From an uncultured Prevotella sp. (GTDB lineage: Bacteria > Bacteroidota > Bacteroidia > Bacteroidales > Bacteroidaceae): a DNA stretch of 64,000 nucleotides. The translations under genes were made by a program, and so were the position numbers. Under the pieces are notes generated by a model. The model worked only from the letters and a program-made list of their open reading frames with translations. It had not been told where the DNA came from and did not search any database. Shown in pieces: positions 21,724-29,536 of this stretch (the stretch's first letter is position 1; each line of letters opens with the position of its first letter). The stretch spans positions 42,339 to 106,338 of the forward strand of contig CAMHAM010000006.1 of assembly GCA_946183415.1 (NCBI GenBank). The letters are read 5' to 3'.

Positions 21724-22035
21724 ATGACACAGATTATTAAAGAAGGTGGTAAGACCATCATTAAGACAGGAGCACGCATCGACACTATGAACGCAAACCA
21801 GTTTGAGGCTGACATCCAGCCTGCACTCAAAGACGGCGGTGTAGACCTCGAAATGGACTGCACAGACCTCGTCTACATGGCCAGCTCTGGCCTCCGCATC
21901 ATCCAGAAGACCATGCGCACAGTAATGCAGCTGAAAGGTCAGTTCAAGATCACCAACGTCAGCCCAGAAATCTATAAGGTATTAGCCATGACAGGCTTTA
22001 CGAAATTCATGAAGGTAGAACAGAAAAAAGACTAA
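21724..22035 (+). CDS. STAS-domain protein (anti-anti-sigma factor family)
   Basis: 103 residues, a single STAS fold. The phosphoacceptor loop is present as DLVYMASSGLRIIQKTM, where the serine pair matches the DSSGL motif of SpoIIAA/RsbV except that Asp is replaced by Ala. By analogy the RsbW-like protein phosphorylates a serine here and the PP2C protein removes it. It is 6 bp upstream of the kinase-like gene, in the same operon. An AT-rich 58-bp gap precedes it, with no promoter that I can support. Confidence 0.9.
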   Translation: MTQIIKEGGKTIIKTGARIDTMNANQFEADIQPALKDGGVDLEMDCTDLVYMASSGLRIIQKTMRTVMQLKGQFKITNVSPEIYKVLAMTGFTKFMKVEQKKD

Positions 22036-22041
22036 TCGACT

Positions 22042-22962
22042 ATGATCATCCTGGTAATTATCCTCGTCCTCTTCATCGTAGGACTCGGCATCGCCCTCTA
22101 CATGCAGTTGAAGGCCGCCAAGAGTCACCAAGAAGAGGAAGATCAGCTGCTGAAAGACTACCAGAAGCGCGTCGACGAGCTCGAGAAGCTCCTCAAGGAC
22201 TACCGCGACCTGGAGCAGAACTTCGACAGCGTAGGACAGGGCTACGAGCAGGCCCTCCTCGCCTTCGACAAGATGGAAGAGGAGCGCCAGACCATGGCCA
22301 ACGTGAAAGAGAAGCTTGAGGCACAAGTCAACGACCTCATGGGCGCCAAGTCGCGCCTTGAACAGGCCATGATGCAGAAGAAAGACCTCATCCAGCAGGC
22401 TGGCGATGCCATCAAGGGCAAGCTCGACTACGCCATGCCTGGTGCACAGCAGATTGCACAGCAGGTGAACAACATCCTCAACATCAACGATGTAGAGATG
22501 GAGACCGCCATCGAGGCCGACGACAACTGTCAGGTCAGTGAGATCATCTCACAGGCCATCCGCGAGACTGGCATCGACAAGGTGGACTATTTCCAGTTCA
22601 AGAACCAGATCTCTGAGGAGGCACAGTACATGATGCTCTTCACCAACAAGGCCATGGCCACTCGCGTACTCGTCAACCTGCTCGACAACGCGATGAAGTT
22701 CACCACCAGCGGAACCGTCAACCTGATCACCAAGAGCGACGGCAACACCGTGGAGTTCACCGTCGAAGACATGGGTACAGGCATCCCTGCTGAAGATGCA
22801 GAGAAGATCTTCGAGCCGTTCACGAAGCTCAACAGCTACTTCGACGGCGCAGGCTGCGGACTCACCGTAGCACGCTCGATAGCCCGCCGCCTCAACGGTG
22901 ACGTGAAGCTCGACACGCTCTGCGCCCTTGGCTCACGCTTCATCTTCACCCTCCCCGTCTGA
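22042..22962 (+). CDS. membrane-anchored histidine-kinase-like ATPase lacking an H-box
   Basis: 306 residues. One N-terminal membrane helix (ILVIILVLFIVGLGIALYM) precedes a long coiled coil (about 30-125: Lys/Glu/Gln-rich with RVDELEKLLKDYRDLEQ) and a C-terminal HATPase with N box VNLLDNAMKFT, G1 EDMGTGIP, F box FEPF and G2 GAGCGLTVARSIARRL. The only histidine in the protein is next to the membrane (SHQEEE); no phosphoacceptor histidine precedes the ATPase. It cannot autophosphorylate in the usual way. It is the last gene of the cassette and ends at paired hairpins. Confidence 0.85.
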   Translation: MIILVIILVLFIVGLGIALYMQLKAAKSHQEEEDQLLKDYQKRVDELEKLLKDYRDLEQNFDSVGQGYEQALLAFDKMEEERQTMANVKEKLEAQVNDLMGAKSRLEQAMMQKKDLIQQAGDAIKGKLDYAMPGAQQIAQQVNNILNINDVEMETAIEADDNCQVSEIISQAIRETGIDKVDYFQFKNQISEEAQYMMLFTNKAMATRVLVNLLDNAMKFTTSGTVNLITKSDGNTVEFTVEDMGTGIPAEDAEKIFEPFTKLNSYFDGAGCGLTVARSIARRLNGDVKLDTLCALGSRFIFTLPV

Positions 22963-22970
22963 CCTCACAC

Positions 22971-22998
22971 GAGGCTCTTCCCAAAAATCAAGAGCCTC
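22971..22998 (+). other. 9-bp hairpin after partner-switching cassette
   Basis: GAGGCTCTT (22971-22979) pairs perfectly with AAGAGCCTC (22990-22998), starting 9 bp past the stop codon. There is no strong T-run, so it probably stabilises the 3' end or pauses polymerase ahead of the next hairpin. Confidence 0.6.
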
Positions 22999-23008
22999 TT
23001 ATCCGCCT

Positions 23009-23050
23009 ATAAGAGCCATTTGCCACCCCGCAAATGGCTCTTATTTTTTC
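23009..23050 (+). terminator. strong intrinsic terminator
   Basis: A perfect 15-bp stem (ATAAGAGCCATTTGC) with loop CACCCC is followed by TTTTT. It closes the partner-switching operon. Confidence 0.92.
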
Positions 23051-23065
23051 GTCCAGAAAAACCTT

Positions 23066-23097
23066 GCTCCAACGCTCCAACGCTCCAACGCTCCATT
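23066..23097. repeat. 8-bp tandem repeat (GCTCCAAC x4), left arm of inverted pair
   Basis: GCTCCAAC at 23066, 23074 and 23082, then GCTCCATT at 23090: an exact 8-bp period. Positions 23072-23096 pair perfectly with 23228-23252. Confidence 0.9.
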
Positions 23098-23227
23098 TGG
23101 TGTTTTACTATATTCGCGCTTCATGTTGAAGTAATATGTCTATATATAAATAATTTATATATATTATAATATATATAAATTTAATAATATACTATATAGT
23201 CTCACGATGCTGTTTCGGGATTTGCAG

Positions 23228-23258
23228 ATGGAGCGTTGGAGCGTTGGAGCGTGGAGCG
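23228..23258. repeat. 8-bp tandem repeat (GTTGGAGC), right arm of inverted pair
   Basis: ATGGAGC-GTTGGAGC-GTTGGAGC-GTGGAGC, the reverse complement of the array at 23066-23097. The 131 bp between the 25-bp arms is almost pure A/T over about 23135-23200 (runs of TATATA). Confidence 0.9.
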
Positions 23259-23262
23259 TGCT

Positions 23263-23321
23263 GCGGATCGGCAGTCGTTGGGAAGCGGATTGGCGGTCGT
23301 TGGGAAGCGGATCGGGCATCG
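23263..23321. repeat. 22-bp tandem repeat, 2.6 copies
   Basis: GCGGATCGGCAGTCGTTGGG-type units begin at 23263 and 23285, with a partial third copy at 23307. The two full units differ at two positions. No CRISPR-like spacer is present. Confidence 0.85.
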
Positions 23322-23360
23322 TAGCTGCGCCGCCATGTCGCCAAATCAAGGAAACAAATT

Positions 23361-23384
23361 GTCGCATTGTCGCAATGTCGCAAC
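23361..23384. repeat. 8-bp tandem repeat (GTCGCAAT x3)
   Basis: GTCGCATT, GTCGCAAT and GTCGCAAC follow head to tail. Same unit length as the GCTCCAAC array, but a different sequence. Confidence 0.8.
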
Positions 23385-23425
23385 ATGAAAAATCCATGTC
23401 TTGTTTTGTTGTTTTGTTGCCCAAA

Positions 23426-23451
23426 CACTACTATAGGGAGAAACAGTAGTG
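23426..23451. other. 7-bp hairpin
   Basis: CACTACT and AGTAGTG pair perfectly around a 12-nt loop. No T-run follows, so I do not call it a terminator. Confidence 0.5.
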
Positions 23452-23529
23452 ACGGTCCCATATTCAGCACTACCTTTGTCCCCGATAATACGAAAAAAGC
23501 ACCAATTTGGTTAAATTTTCTTTGGATTA

Positions 23530-23561
23530 TTTGGATAATTACCAAAAGGATATTATCTTTG
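23530..23561 (+). promoter_or_regulatory. promoter for the 56-aa gene/DUF5053 unit
   Basis: TTTG at 23530-23533 (-33 element) and TATCTTTG at 23554-23561 (-7 element) with 20 bp between them: a very good match to the Bacteroidetes consensus. The first ATG is 35 bp further on. Confidence 0.8.
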
Positions 23562-23595
23562 CGGTGCAAATGTCTAATCTTAAAGAGCAATAGCT

Positions 23596-23766
23596 ATGAC
23601 AGACCAAGAATTTGCAAAAGAACAGTACGAGCGACTCAGGCGATATGCAGAGTATGTTTGGCAACATGTCCCTGATAGCCCCGAGAAGGACAGTATCATT
23701 GAAGAAATCCTAATCGGGATGAGTGAGGCGAAACGAAGGTATAACGAATTAAAAGACAAACGATGA
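23596..23766 (+). CDS. small charged protein, 56 residues, unknown
   Basis: Too short for the ORF track. The frame begins ATGACAGACCAAGAATTTGC, 35 bp downstream of a good promoter, and encodes 56 residues beginning MTDQEFAKEQYERLRRYAEY and ending NELKDKR. Its stop overlaps the next gene's start as ATGA, which supports real, coupled translation. The sequence is charged and helical (Glu/Arg/Lys-rich) with one Trp and no membrane segment or cysteine. I do not recognise a family. Its position ahead of a DUF5053 protein suggests the two work together. Confidence 0.7.
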   Translation: MTDQEFAKEQYERLRRYAEYVWQHVPDSPEKDSIIEEILIGMSEAKRRYNELKDKR

Positions 23767-24206
23767 AACAGGTAAACGAGTTGATTCAAGATCCTCGGAT
23801 TCGAGAGGAGTTCGAAAGATTCTATAGCGCAAAAACGAAAGAAGAGCGTCAGGCAATCACGGAAGAGTACAAACGCTGGTTCAACAGCCTATCAGAGGAA
23901 GAGCAAAAGGCAGAAACAGCACGTCAGATAGAGAACGTGAAAGTCGTACTTGAGGGTGTCAAGGCCAACAATGAGGAATTGGATGCGCGAAGAATAAGGG
24001 AAAAGTTAGGCACAGTGCCAGAAGCCATTTCCATGAGCTACATCGCCAAGAACTATTTTGGCAAAACGAAGACATGGCTCTACCAACGTCTTAACGGGAA
24101 CAAGGTCAATGGCAAGGAAGCCCGCTTCACAGAAGAAGAGGCCCGCCAGCTCCAAGCAGCCCTTCACGACTTAGGCCAACGCCTGTCCTCCATTATCCTT
24201 ATCTGA
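23763..24206 (+). CDS. DUF5053-like protein
   Basis: 147 residues. The N-terminal two thirds is a charged helical region (PRIREEFERFYSAKTKEERQA). The C-terminal part, SMSYIAKNYFGKTKTWLYQRLNGNKVNGK, looks like a helix-turn-helix-type DNA-binding segment and resembles what is annotated DUF5053 in Bacteroides/Prevotella; that family call is from memory. It is coupled to the preceding 56-residue gene by an ATGA overlap and closed by a terminator. The function is unknown; such pairs are usually found in accessory regions. Confidence 0.7.
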   Translation: MKQVNELIQDPRIREEFERFYSAKTKEERQAITEEYKRWFNSLSEEEQKAETARQIENVKVVLEGVKANNEELDARRIREKLGTVPEAISMSYIAKNYFGKTKTWLYQRLNGNKVNGKEARFTEEEARQLQAALHDLGQRLSSIILI

Positions 24207-24235
24207 AGCACGACCCTTAATCCCTCACCCATATA

Positions 24236-24268
24236 CCGCATTGCTCCACCACGGCAATGCGGTTTTTT
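24236..24268 (+). terminator. intrinsic terminator after DUF5053 gene
   Basis: CCGCATTGC pairs perfectly with GCAATGCGG around a 9-nt loop and is followed by TTTTTT. Confidence 0.88.
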
Positions 24269-24345
24269 ATGGCCTTTTGCCCCACTGCCCAAAATAATAT
24301 TATTATTTTGTATCAAATACACTTGCTATTTCAAAAAATAATTTG

Positions 24346-24353
24346 TAACTTTG
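24346..24353 (+). promoter_or_regulatory. -7 promoter box for nucleotidyltransferase/HEPN pair
   Basis: TAACTTTG, with CTTG about 20 bp upstream, 23 bp before the chosen ATG at 24377. It rules out the upstream ORF-track start. Confidence 0.75.
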
Positions 24354-24376
24354 CGGCGGAAACAAAAAAGAAGGAT

Positions 24377-24700
24377 ATGCAACATCAGCAAGTTATCGAC
24401 AACATCAAGCAAGTGGCGGCACGAGTACTTCCCAAAGGCTCGACGGTCTACTTGTATGGTTCTCGTGCAAGAGGCGATTGGAACGAGAACAGCGACTGGG
24501 ACTTGCTGATTCTGCTCGATAAACCAATGCGCGACAAGAAGGACTGGGAGAATTACGCATGGCCATTCACTGAAATGGGATGGGACGTCAACGAGGACAT
24601 CAGCGCCCGCACTTTCACGAAGAACGACTGGTTCAACGGTCCCCACACCATGTTCTTTTTTAACGTAGAAGAAGATAAGGAGATACTATATGAGTCTTAA
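24377..24700 (+). CDS. minimal nucleotidyltransferase (MNT-type)
   Basis: 107 residues from the ATG at 24377; the ORF-track start at 24257 lies inside the preceding terminator and before the promoter. The polymerase-beta-like signature GSRARGDWNENSDWDLLIL gives the GSx10DxD metal-binding motif. Proteins of this size pair with HEPN proteins, either as MntA antitoxins that AMPylate their HEPN partner or as two-component nucleotidyltransferases. The stop overlaps the HEPN gene by 11 bp, a typical coupled pair. Activity is inferred from family only. Confidence 0.85.
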   Translation: MQHQQVIDNIKQVAARVLPKGSTVYLYGSRARGDWNENSDWDLLILLDKPMRDKKDWENYAWPFTEMGWDVNEDISARTFTKNDWFNGPHTMFFFNVEEDKEILYES

Positions 24701-25094
24701 AGAAGCAGATCGCCGCGTCATGGTGACGCTGGAGTTGGAGAAGTCCGCCAAGACCTTGGCACAGATGGAGCTCCAACTCGAGAATGAAGTTTGGGAGTTG
24801 GTGGCCAACCGCCTCTACTACGCCCTATTCCATGCAGTGAGCGCCTTGCTCATCAACGACCGCCACGAGGTGGGCACGCATAGGGGAGCCGTCGGTGCAT
24901 TCTCGCTGTACTACGTGAAGACTGGTATCTTCACCCCCGCCGAGGGCCGCATGTACTCGCAGCTGCAACATCTGCGCGAGGATGGCGAATACAACTGCGC
25001 CATCGATGTAGTAAAGGAGGACGTGGAAGAGTTCATTGCCCCCACCCGTCAGCTAATCGAGAAAATCAAGCAGTACATTGCAGACTGTAATTAA
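24690..25094 (+). CDS. HEPN-domain protein (UPF0332-like), partner of the nucleotidyltransferase
   Basis: 134 residues, all helical. The NRLYYALFHAVSALL segment is the hallmark of the HEPN/UPF0332 family; it contains R-x6-H but not the following x-Tyr of HepT toxins (RX4-6HXY), because His is followed by Ala-Val. The protein may therefore not be a HepT-type RNase. The pair forms a short transcription unit ahead of the giant surface-protein genes. A toxin-antitoxin role is possible but not shown. Confidence 0.8.
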   Translation: MSLKEADRRVMVTLELEKSAKTLAQMELQLENEVWELVANRLYYALFHAVSALLINDRHEVGTHRGAVGAFSLYYVKTGIFTPAEGRMYSQLQHLREDGEYNCAIDVVKEDVEEFIAPTRQLIEKIKQYIADCN

Positions 25095-25151
25095 GAAAGA
25101 TTGTAGCATTTTAAAATCACCCGATAACAACAACAAAAAAAAGATAGTCTT

Positions 25152-28100
25152 ATGAAACATTATTTACTCAACCACCAACCACAGAAGGGACTCCAGGCTG
25201 CCTGCGCACAGCAGGGCCAAGCCCCAGCGTGCAACGCAAGAGGGAAAGGCCGCACATCCGCCTCCCCCAAGACCTTAACCAAAATCATTTTGGTTCTCTT
25301 AACGACGATCCTCCTGCCCAGCGCGGCGTGGGGACAGGCATCTATAACTGTAGCTAATAACGAGCCTACAGGAGGGACAATTACAGGCTCTGGCATCACT
25401 GGATCTGTCGCCTACGACGATGATAGCAACAAGTTAATACTAGAAGATGCTAAAATTACGGGGGCAATCCAATGGAATAAGGATGCGAAACTTACTATTA
25501 TCCTTAGGGGCGATAATACTCTTGGTGATGGAACTAATTATGCAATAAATTCTGCAAATGCGGTTGATCTTGAATTCAAGAGAGGATCTGCTGATGGTGG
25601 TACTACTCTCAAAATAATCTCTGGTACTACTGGTACCATTTCCGGATTCAATTCCAATTTTATAAATTCGGAAATGTACACAATAGGTAGTAATACTGCT
25701 GGTTATGTTATTACTACTAAGGCATACGAATTGGTTGTAGGAGATACTCGTGTTCAATACTACGACAGTGAAGCTCCAGGATATTATAGTGATGTTTGGG
25801 GTGATGGAAAAGTATCTTTCACAGCTGCAAGTGGGACAAATCCAGCTATACTGACGCTGAAGAATGCCACTTTAGGCTCTTATGAAAGCAACTGCCAGAT
25901 TATCAGTTACCTTGATAATTTGACAATCAATCTCGAAGGAACCAATACCATTCATGGTGGCATATCTTTAGTTGAGAATGCAGAAGGAACATTAAATTTC
26001 ACTGGTTCAAGTGGCAGTTCGCTAACAATAAACAATGTCCGAAATGGAGGTTATTCCGGAACTGCCATCAACCGTTTCACTAGTGTAGACTTCGGCAGTT
26101 TCAATCTTTCATCAAGTTCTGCTCCTGGGGTTTATTACAAGACAGATAAGGATGATCCTAATTCTTATCAGCTATGGACTAACCATATTGGAGGAGGGGG
26201 GTATTCCGTGTCAAATGTAACTCTTACTACCCAAACATTATACAATCTTTGGGTCGGTAATAGAAAAGAAGGGACATCAACTCAAATCTATACCCAGGTA
26301 ACAGCAGACAACAAGTCGGACATTCTTGGTGACAGCAAAATTAGCTTTGATGGTAGTCAGACATTGACACTTAGCGGAGCAGAACTTACAGGAAGCATCA
26401 TTAGTGGATTAAATGCGCTCACCATTATTGTGGATGAAGTAAACACAATCAACACTTCCTATGATTCCCTCACCTGTATCAGAAATATTGCACCAGGAGC
26501 GAGTCTAACCCTTCAAAAATCAACTAATGGGACACCGTCCTTATCACTGACAGGTGGTAATGTTATTGGGAATTTCAGCACTATCAATTATGCTGAAGGC
26601 GGTCTATACTTACATGCATATTCCGGGAGCGATCCTGCCCCAGATGCATATTTTTCTTATGAAGGACTTGTGGGAGGAGCTACAAAAGCAGAATTCACGA
26701 CGGAAAGTTTGGACTACATATTAAAAATTGGAGATACATCAATAAACAAATCTGTCACTATTAACAGTGAAGACTACGAGAATGATGCCATTATTGCTGG
26801 TTCCATAACATTTTCCATTGATGAGAACAACAACGGAATCCTAACATTGGACAACGTAATGCTATCAAATGATGTAAATGATGTAAACAAAAAAACACAT
26901 AAAATACTTAGTTACCTGCCAAATCTAACTATAAACATCAAAGGTACTTGCGAAATAGGGAAAGTAATTAGTACGTATTCAAATGCTACGCTAACTCTTG
27001 GGTTAGCAGAAGGCGCAGATGATTATTCCAAACTGACGACCCAAATAGGAAACAAAAAACCATTCTGGGAAGGATTTGCTGGTACTCCGACTTTTAATGA
27101 CAATCTATGTTTTTTGCCCAATGATGATGGCGAGCATGTTGAGAAGTTGCCTGCTCCGCAACTTAGAATTGATGACGATGAATTGAAGATCAATCTAACT
27201 GGTTCCAATTTGGATCAAATGCACGTATTCTATAGTGTTGACTTTGTAGAAGGCAACGATGTAGAATTAAAGGAGTACAATAGTGTTAGTCCCGAGACCA
27301 TTGACAAGCCCTGCACAGTTACTGCATATACAGAGTTTGAAGATGTGTTTGGTGTTAAGAGGCAAAGTGAAACCGTTACAGGAAAATACTTTGGTATAGC
27401 AGACAAAACAATCATCCTCAACAATGACACCAAAGGTTCTGAGTTAAAAATAGACGATCTGGAAATTATTCCTGCTGTCGCAGAAGGTGACGGTGTCACA
27501 TTCAATATCGCCGGGAGTGAAAATACAGATGTTATCCAACTGTCCGGAACGAATTATCAGGTTAAAGGTTTGGGAACGACGACGATGAGTGTCAATCTTT
27601 TAATTAATGACGCACCATTTAAGATACTGAACGAAGTTGCTACTGGCAACGTTACAGTGGTGCCGCCTGCTCCTACTATCGTTAAGGACACAGAAAAAGA
27701 CTACCTAACCACTGATCGCATCACGATTACACAAGAAGCTATTGACGGTTTTGAGACAACTATATCATACACATGGGATGAGGCGACAGCTGAATCACCT
27801 GTTTGGAATACTTATCCTGAAGGCGGAGTTCCTGCTCAAACTGGAACTTTAAGGGCAAGAGTGGAATACACGACTGGCAAGGTTGAGAGCGCAGAGGCTA
27901 CAGAGAACTTCGCGGTGAAAATTGACCTTGCAACTGCCTTCGTTGCTGGCCTCGAGAACGAATCGTATACAGGCTCTGCTATTGTTCCAACATTCACACT
28001 GAAGGAATCAGAAAACGCCACGACAGAGATTGGTAGTGCAAACTATGATCTCAGTTATGAGAAGAAGGATGAAACGTCTGGCGATTTTTCCACAATTGAA

Positions 28101-29516
28101 TCCATTATTGAAGTAGGCACTTACAAGATTACGGCTACCGGCAAGGGAGACACTTATGGCGGTAGTCTTATCATCTCAGATGAATTTAAAGTCATTCAGG
28201 CTGAAAACGCTATTACCAAAGAACCTGTTTCTGTTGAGTATCCTAAGTACACAGGCGAATTGATGGATCTGATAGTAGCAGGTGAAGCAACTTTCGGAGA
28301 CATCGAATACAAGATTGGCGAAGACGGCACATACAGCACAGACATTCCTCAGGCATCTGCAGTTGGGAACTATACCATATACTATAAGGTAGAGGGAACA
28401 GAGAACTATTCGGGATGCGAGGAGCAATCACTAACAGTGAGCATTGACAAGGGAAGTTTTGTGGATGATCTGAAGATTACCATTGAAGGATGGACATACG
28501 GTAACGAACCTAACGAACCTGTATTAACAGGCAAATTAGGCGAAGGAGCAGTAACTTGGACATACAAGTACCCCAATTCAGAGAACTTTGTTGAGGAAGC
28601 ACCTACTGCTACAAGCCCTGCTGGGAACTATGCGGTTCAGGCTATCGTAGCAGAGACTGATAATTACTATGCAGGATCAACAGAGGCAGAATTCACCATC
28701 GAGCAGGCCACGATTGACGGCATCACTTTGGAGCAGACGGAGCTGACCTTCAATGGAAGCGAACAGACAGTAACGGTCACCAAGGTAATGGCTGGGACGA
28801 TCGAGGTAGCGGCTGACTATTACGAGATTAGCGGCAATACGGGCACAGAGGCTGGAAACTATACGCTCACCGTTACGGCAAAGTTGAAGAATAGCGATGG
28901 CAGCAACTTCAAGAACAACTTCAAGGGCAGTGCAGAAAAAGCATGGAAGATCAACCACCGCACTATTCCCGCAGAGGTGATTGCAGAGAAGTTTACGAGC
29001 GAGGGGCAGACTTATGCCACATTCTATTATGCATCGGAGAGTTTCTTGGCTCCACAGGGCATCGTGGCATACATCATCACAGGAGTCAGCGGGAACTCTG
29101 TTACCGTCAAGGCTGTCAGCTATATCAAAGCTGGCACACCAGTCTTGCTGCAAAAGACTTCTACCAGCACGGAGACAGAAGAGACAACTGATGGCATCTT
29201 TGCAACGAACATCCTGAAATATGCAGAGCGTGATCTGACGGCAGACGGGGGGCAGTACGTGCTCTATAAGAATGAGTTCGTGAAGGCCACAGGAAGCATC
29301 ACATCGGGCAAGTGCTATCTCGAACCGACGGGCACTTTCTTTGCCGGCACTCGCGGATTCTCCATCGCCGGAGGAGCAGAAGGGACTACAGCCATCTCCG
29401 ACGCTGTAGTCGACAGCGACCACAGCGAATGGTTCGATCTGCAAGGCCGCAAGATAGAGAAGCCCTCGAAGAAGGGGCTCTACATCAGAGACGGGAAAAA
29501 GATTGTTGTTAAATAA
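25152..29516 (+). CDS. giant secreted repeat protein (LWVG-type modules, MBG/Ig-like repeats, C-terminal tail)
   Basis: 1454 residues. An unusual N-terminal extension of about 42 residues, rich in Ala, Gln, Cys and Lys, precedes a signal-peptide core (IILVLLTTILLPSAAWGQ). Residues about 60-650 contain beta-rich modules repeated three to four times; each opens with a phrase like LWVGNRKEG or LVVGDTRV, runs through ILGDSKISFDGSQTLTLSGA and ends LTIIVDEVNTI. Residues about 930-1270 are several MBG/Ig-like domains (VEYPKYTGELMDLIVAG, AGNYTLTVTAKL). The end, WFDLQGRKIEKPSKKGLYIR plus DGKKIVVK, is the tail shared with two other secreted proteins here. Probably cell-surface; ligand unknown. Codon usage is more AT-rich than that of the neighbouring housekeeping genes. 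Confidence 0.8.
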   Translation: MKHYLLNHQPQKGLQAACAQQGQAPACNARGKGRTSASPKTLTKIILVLLTTILLPSAAWGQASITVANNEPTGGTITGSGITGSVAYDDDSNKLILEDAKITGAIQWNKDAKLTIILRGDNTLGDGTNYAINSANAVDLEFKRGSADGGTTLKIISGTTGTISGFNSNFINSEMYTIGSNTAGYVITTKAYELVVGDTRVQYYDSEAPGYYSDVWGDGKVSFTAASGTNPAILTLKNATLGSYESNCQIISYLDNLTINLEGTNTIHGGISLVENAEGTLNFTGSSGSSLTINNVRNGGYSGTAINRFTSVDFGSFNLSSSSAPGVYYKTDKDDPNSYQLWTNHIGGGGYSVSNVTLTTQTLYNLWVGNRKEGTSTQIYTQVTADNKSDILGDSKISFDGSQTLTLSGAELTGSIISGLNALTIIVDEVNTINTSYDSLTCIRNIAPGASLTLQKSTNGTPSLSLTGGNVIGNFSTINYAEGGLYLHAYSGSDPAPDAYFSYEGLVGGATKAEFTTESLDYILKIGDTSINKSVTINSEDYENDAIIAGSITFSIDENNNGILTLDNVMLSNDVNDVNKKTHKILSYLPNLTINIKGTCEIGKVISTYSNATLTLGLAEGADDYSKLTTQIGNKKPFWEGFAGTPTFNDNLCFLPNDDGEHVEKLPAPQLRIDDDELKINLTGSNLDQMHVFYSVDFVEGNDVELKEYNSVSPETIDKPCTVTAYTEFEDVFGVKRQSETVTGKYFGIADKTIILNNDTKGSELKIDDLEIIPAVAEGDGVTFNIAGSENTDVIQLSGTNYQVKGLGTTTMSVNLLINDAPFKILNEVATGNVTVVPPAPTIVKDTEKDYLTTDRITITQEAIDGFETTISYTWDEATAESPVWNTYPEGGVPAQTGTLRARVEYTTGKVESAEATENFAVKIDLATAFVAGLENESYTGSAIVPTFTLKESENATTEIGSANYDLSYEKKDETSGDFSTIESIIEVGTYKITATGKGDTYGGSLIISDEFKVIQAENAITKEPVSVEYPKYTGELMDLIVAGEATFGDIEYKIGEDGTYSTDIPQASAVGNYTIYYKVEGTENYSGCEEQSLTVSIDKGSFVDDLKITIEGWTYGNEPNEPVLTGKLGEGAVTWTYKYPNSENFVEEAPTATSPAGNYAVQAIVAETDNYYAGSTEAEFTIEQATIDGITLEQTELTFNGSEQTVTVTKVMAGTIEVAADYYEISGNTGTEAGNYTLTVTAKLKNSDGSNFKNNFKGSAEKAWKINHRTIPAEVIAEKFTSEGQTYATFYYASESFLAPQGIVAYIITGVSGNSVTVKAVSYIKAGTPVLLQKTSTSTETEETTDGIFATNILKYAERDLTADGGQYVLYKNEFVKATGSITSGKCYLEPTGTFFAGTRGFSIAGGAEGTTAISDAVVDSDHSEWFDLQGRKIEKPSKKGLYIRDGKKIVVK

Positions 29517-29536
29517 CTAATAAAGGAATACAAGAT

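Larger units (their letters stand above)
23051..23520. other. gene-free, repeat-rich interval
   Basis: I find no convincing gene between the terminator and the promoter at about 23530. It holds a 25-bp inverted repeat made of 8-bp units around an extremely AT-rich centre, a 22-bp tandem repeat, a second 8-bp repeat and a 7-bp hairpin (listed separately). The short ORFs reported here are low-complexity readings of those repeats. Confidence 0.75.

Noticed and set aside
23263-23384. Tandem repeats reminiscent of a small CRISPR array
   Set aside because: The units are directly adjacent with no spacers, and no cas genes are present.
23426-23451. CTATAGGGAGA resembles the end of a T7 promoter
   Set aside because: Only about 11 bp match, the upstream T7 element is missing, and it is the loop side of a small hairpin.
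25160-25399. Reverse ORF over the start of the first giant gene
   Set aside because: No promoter or family features, and it opposes a well supported gene.
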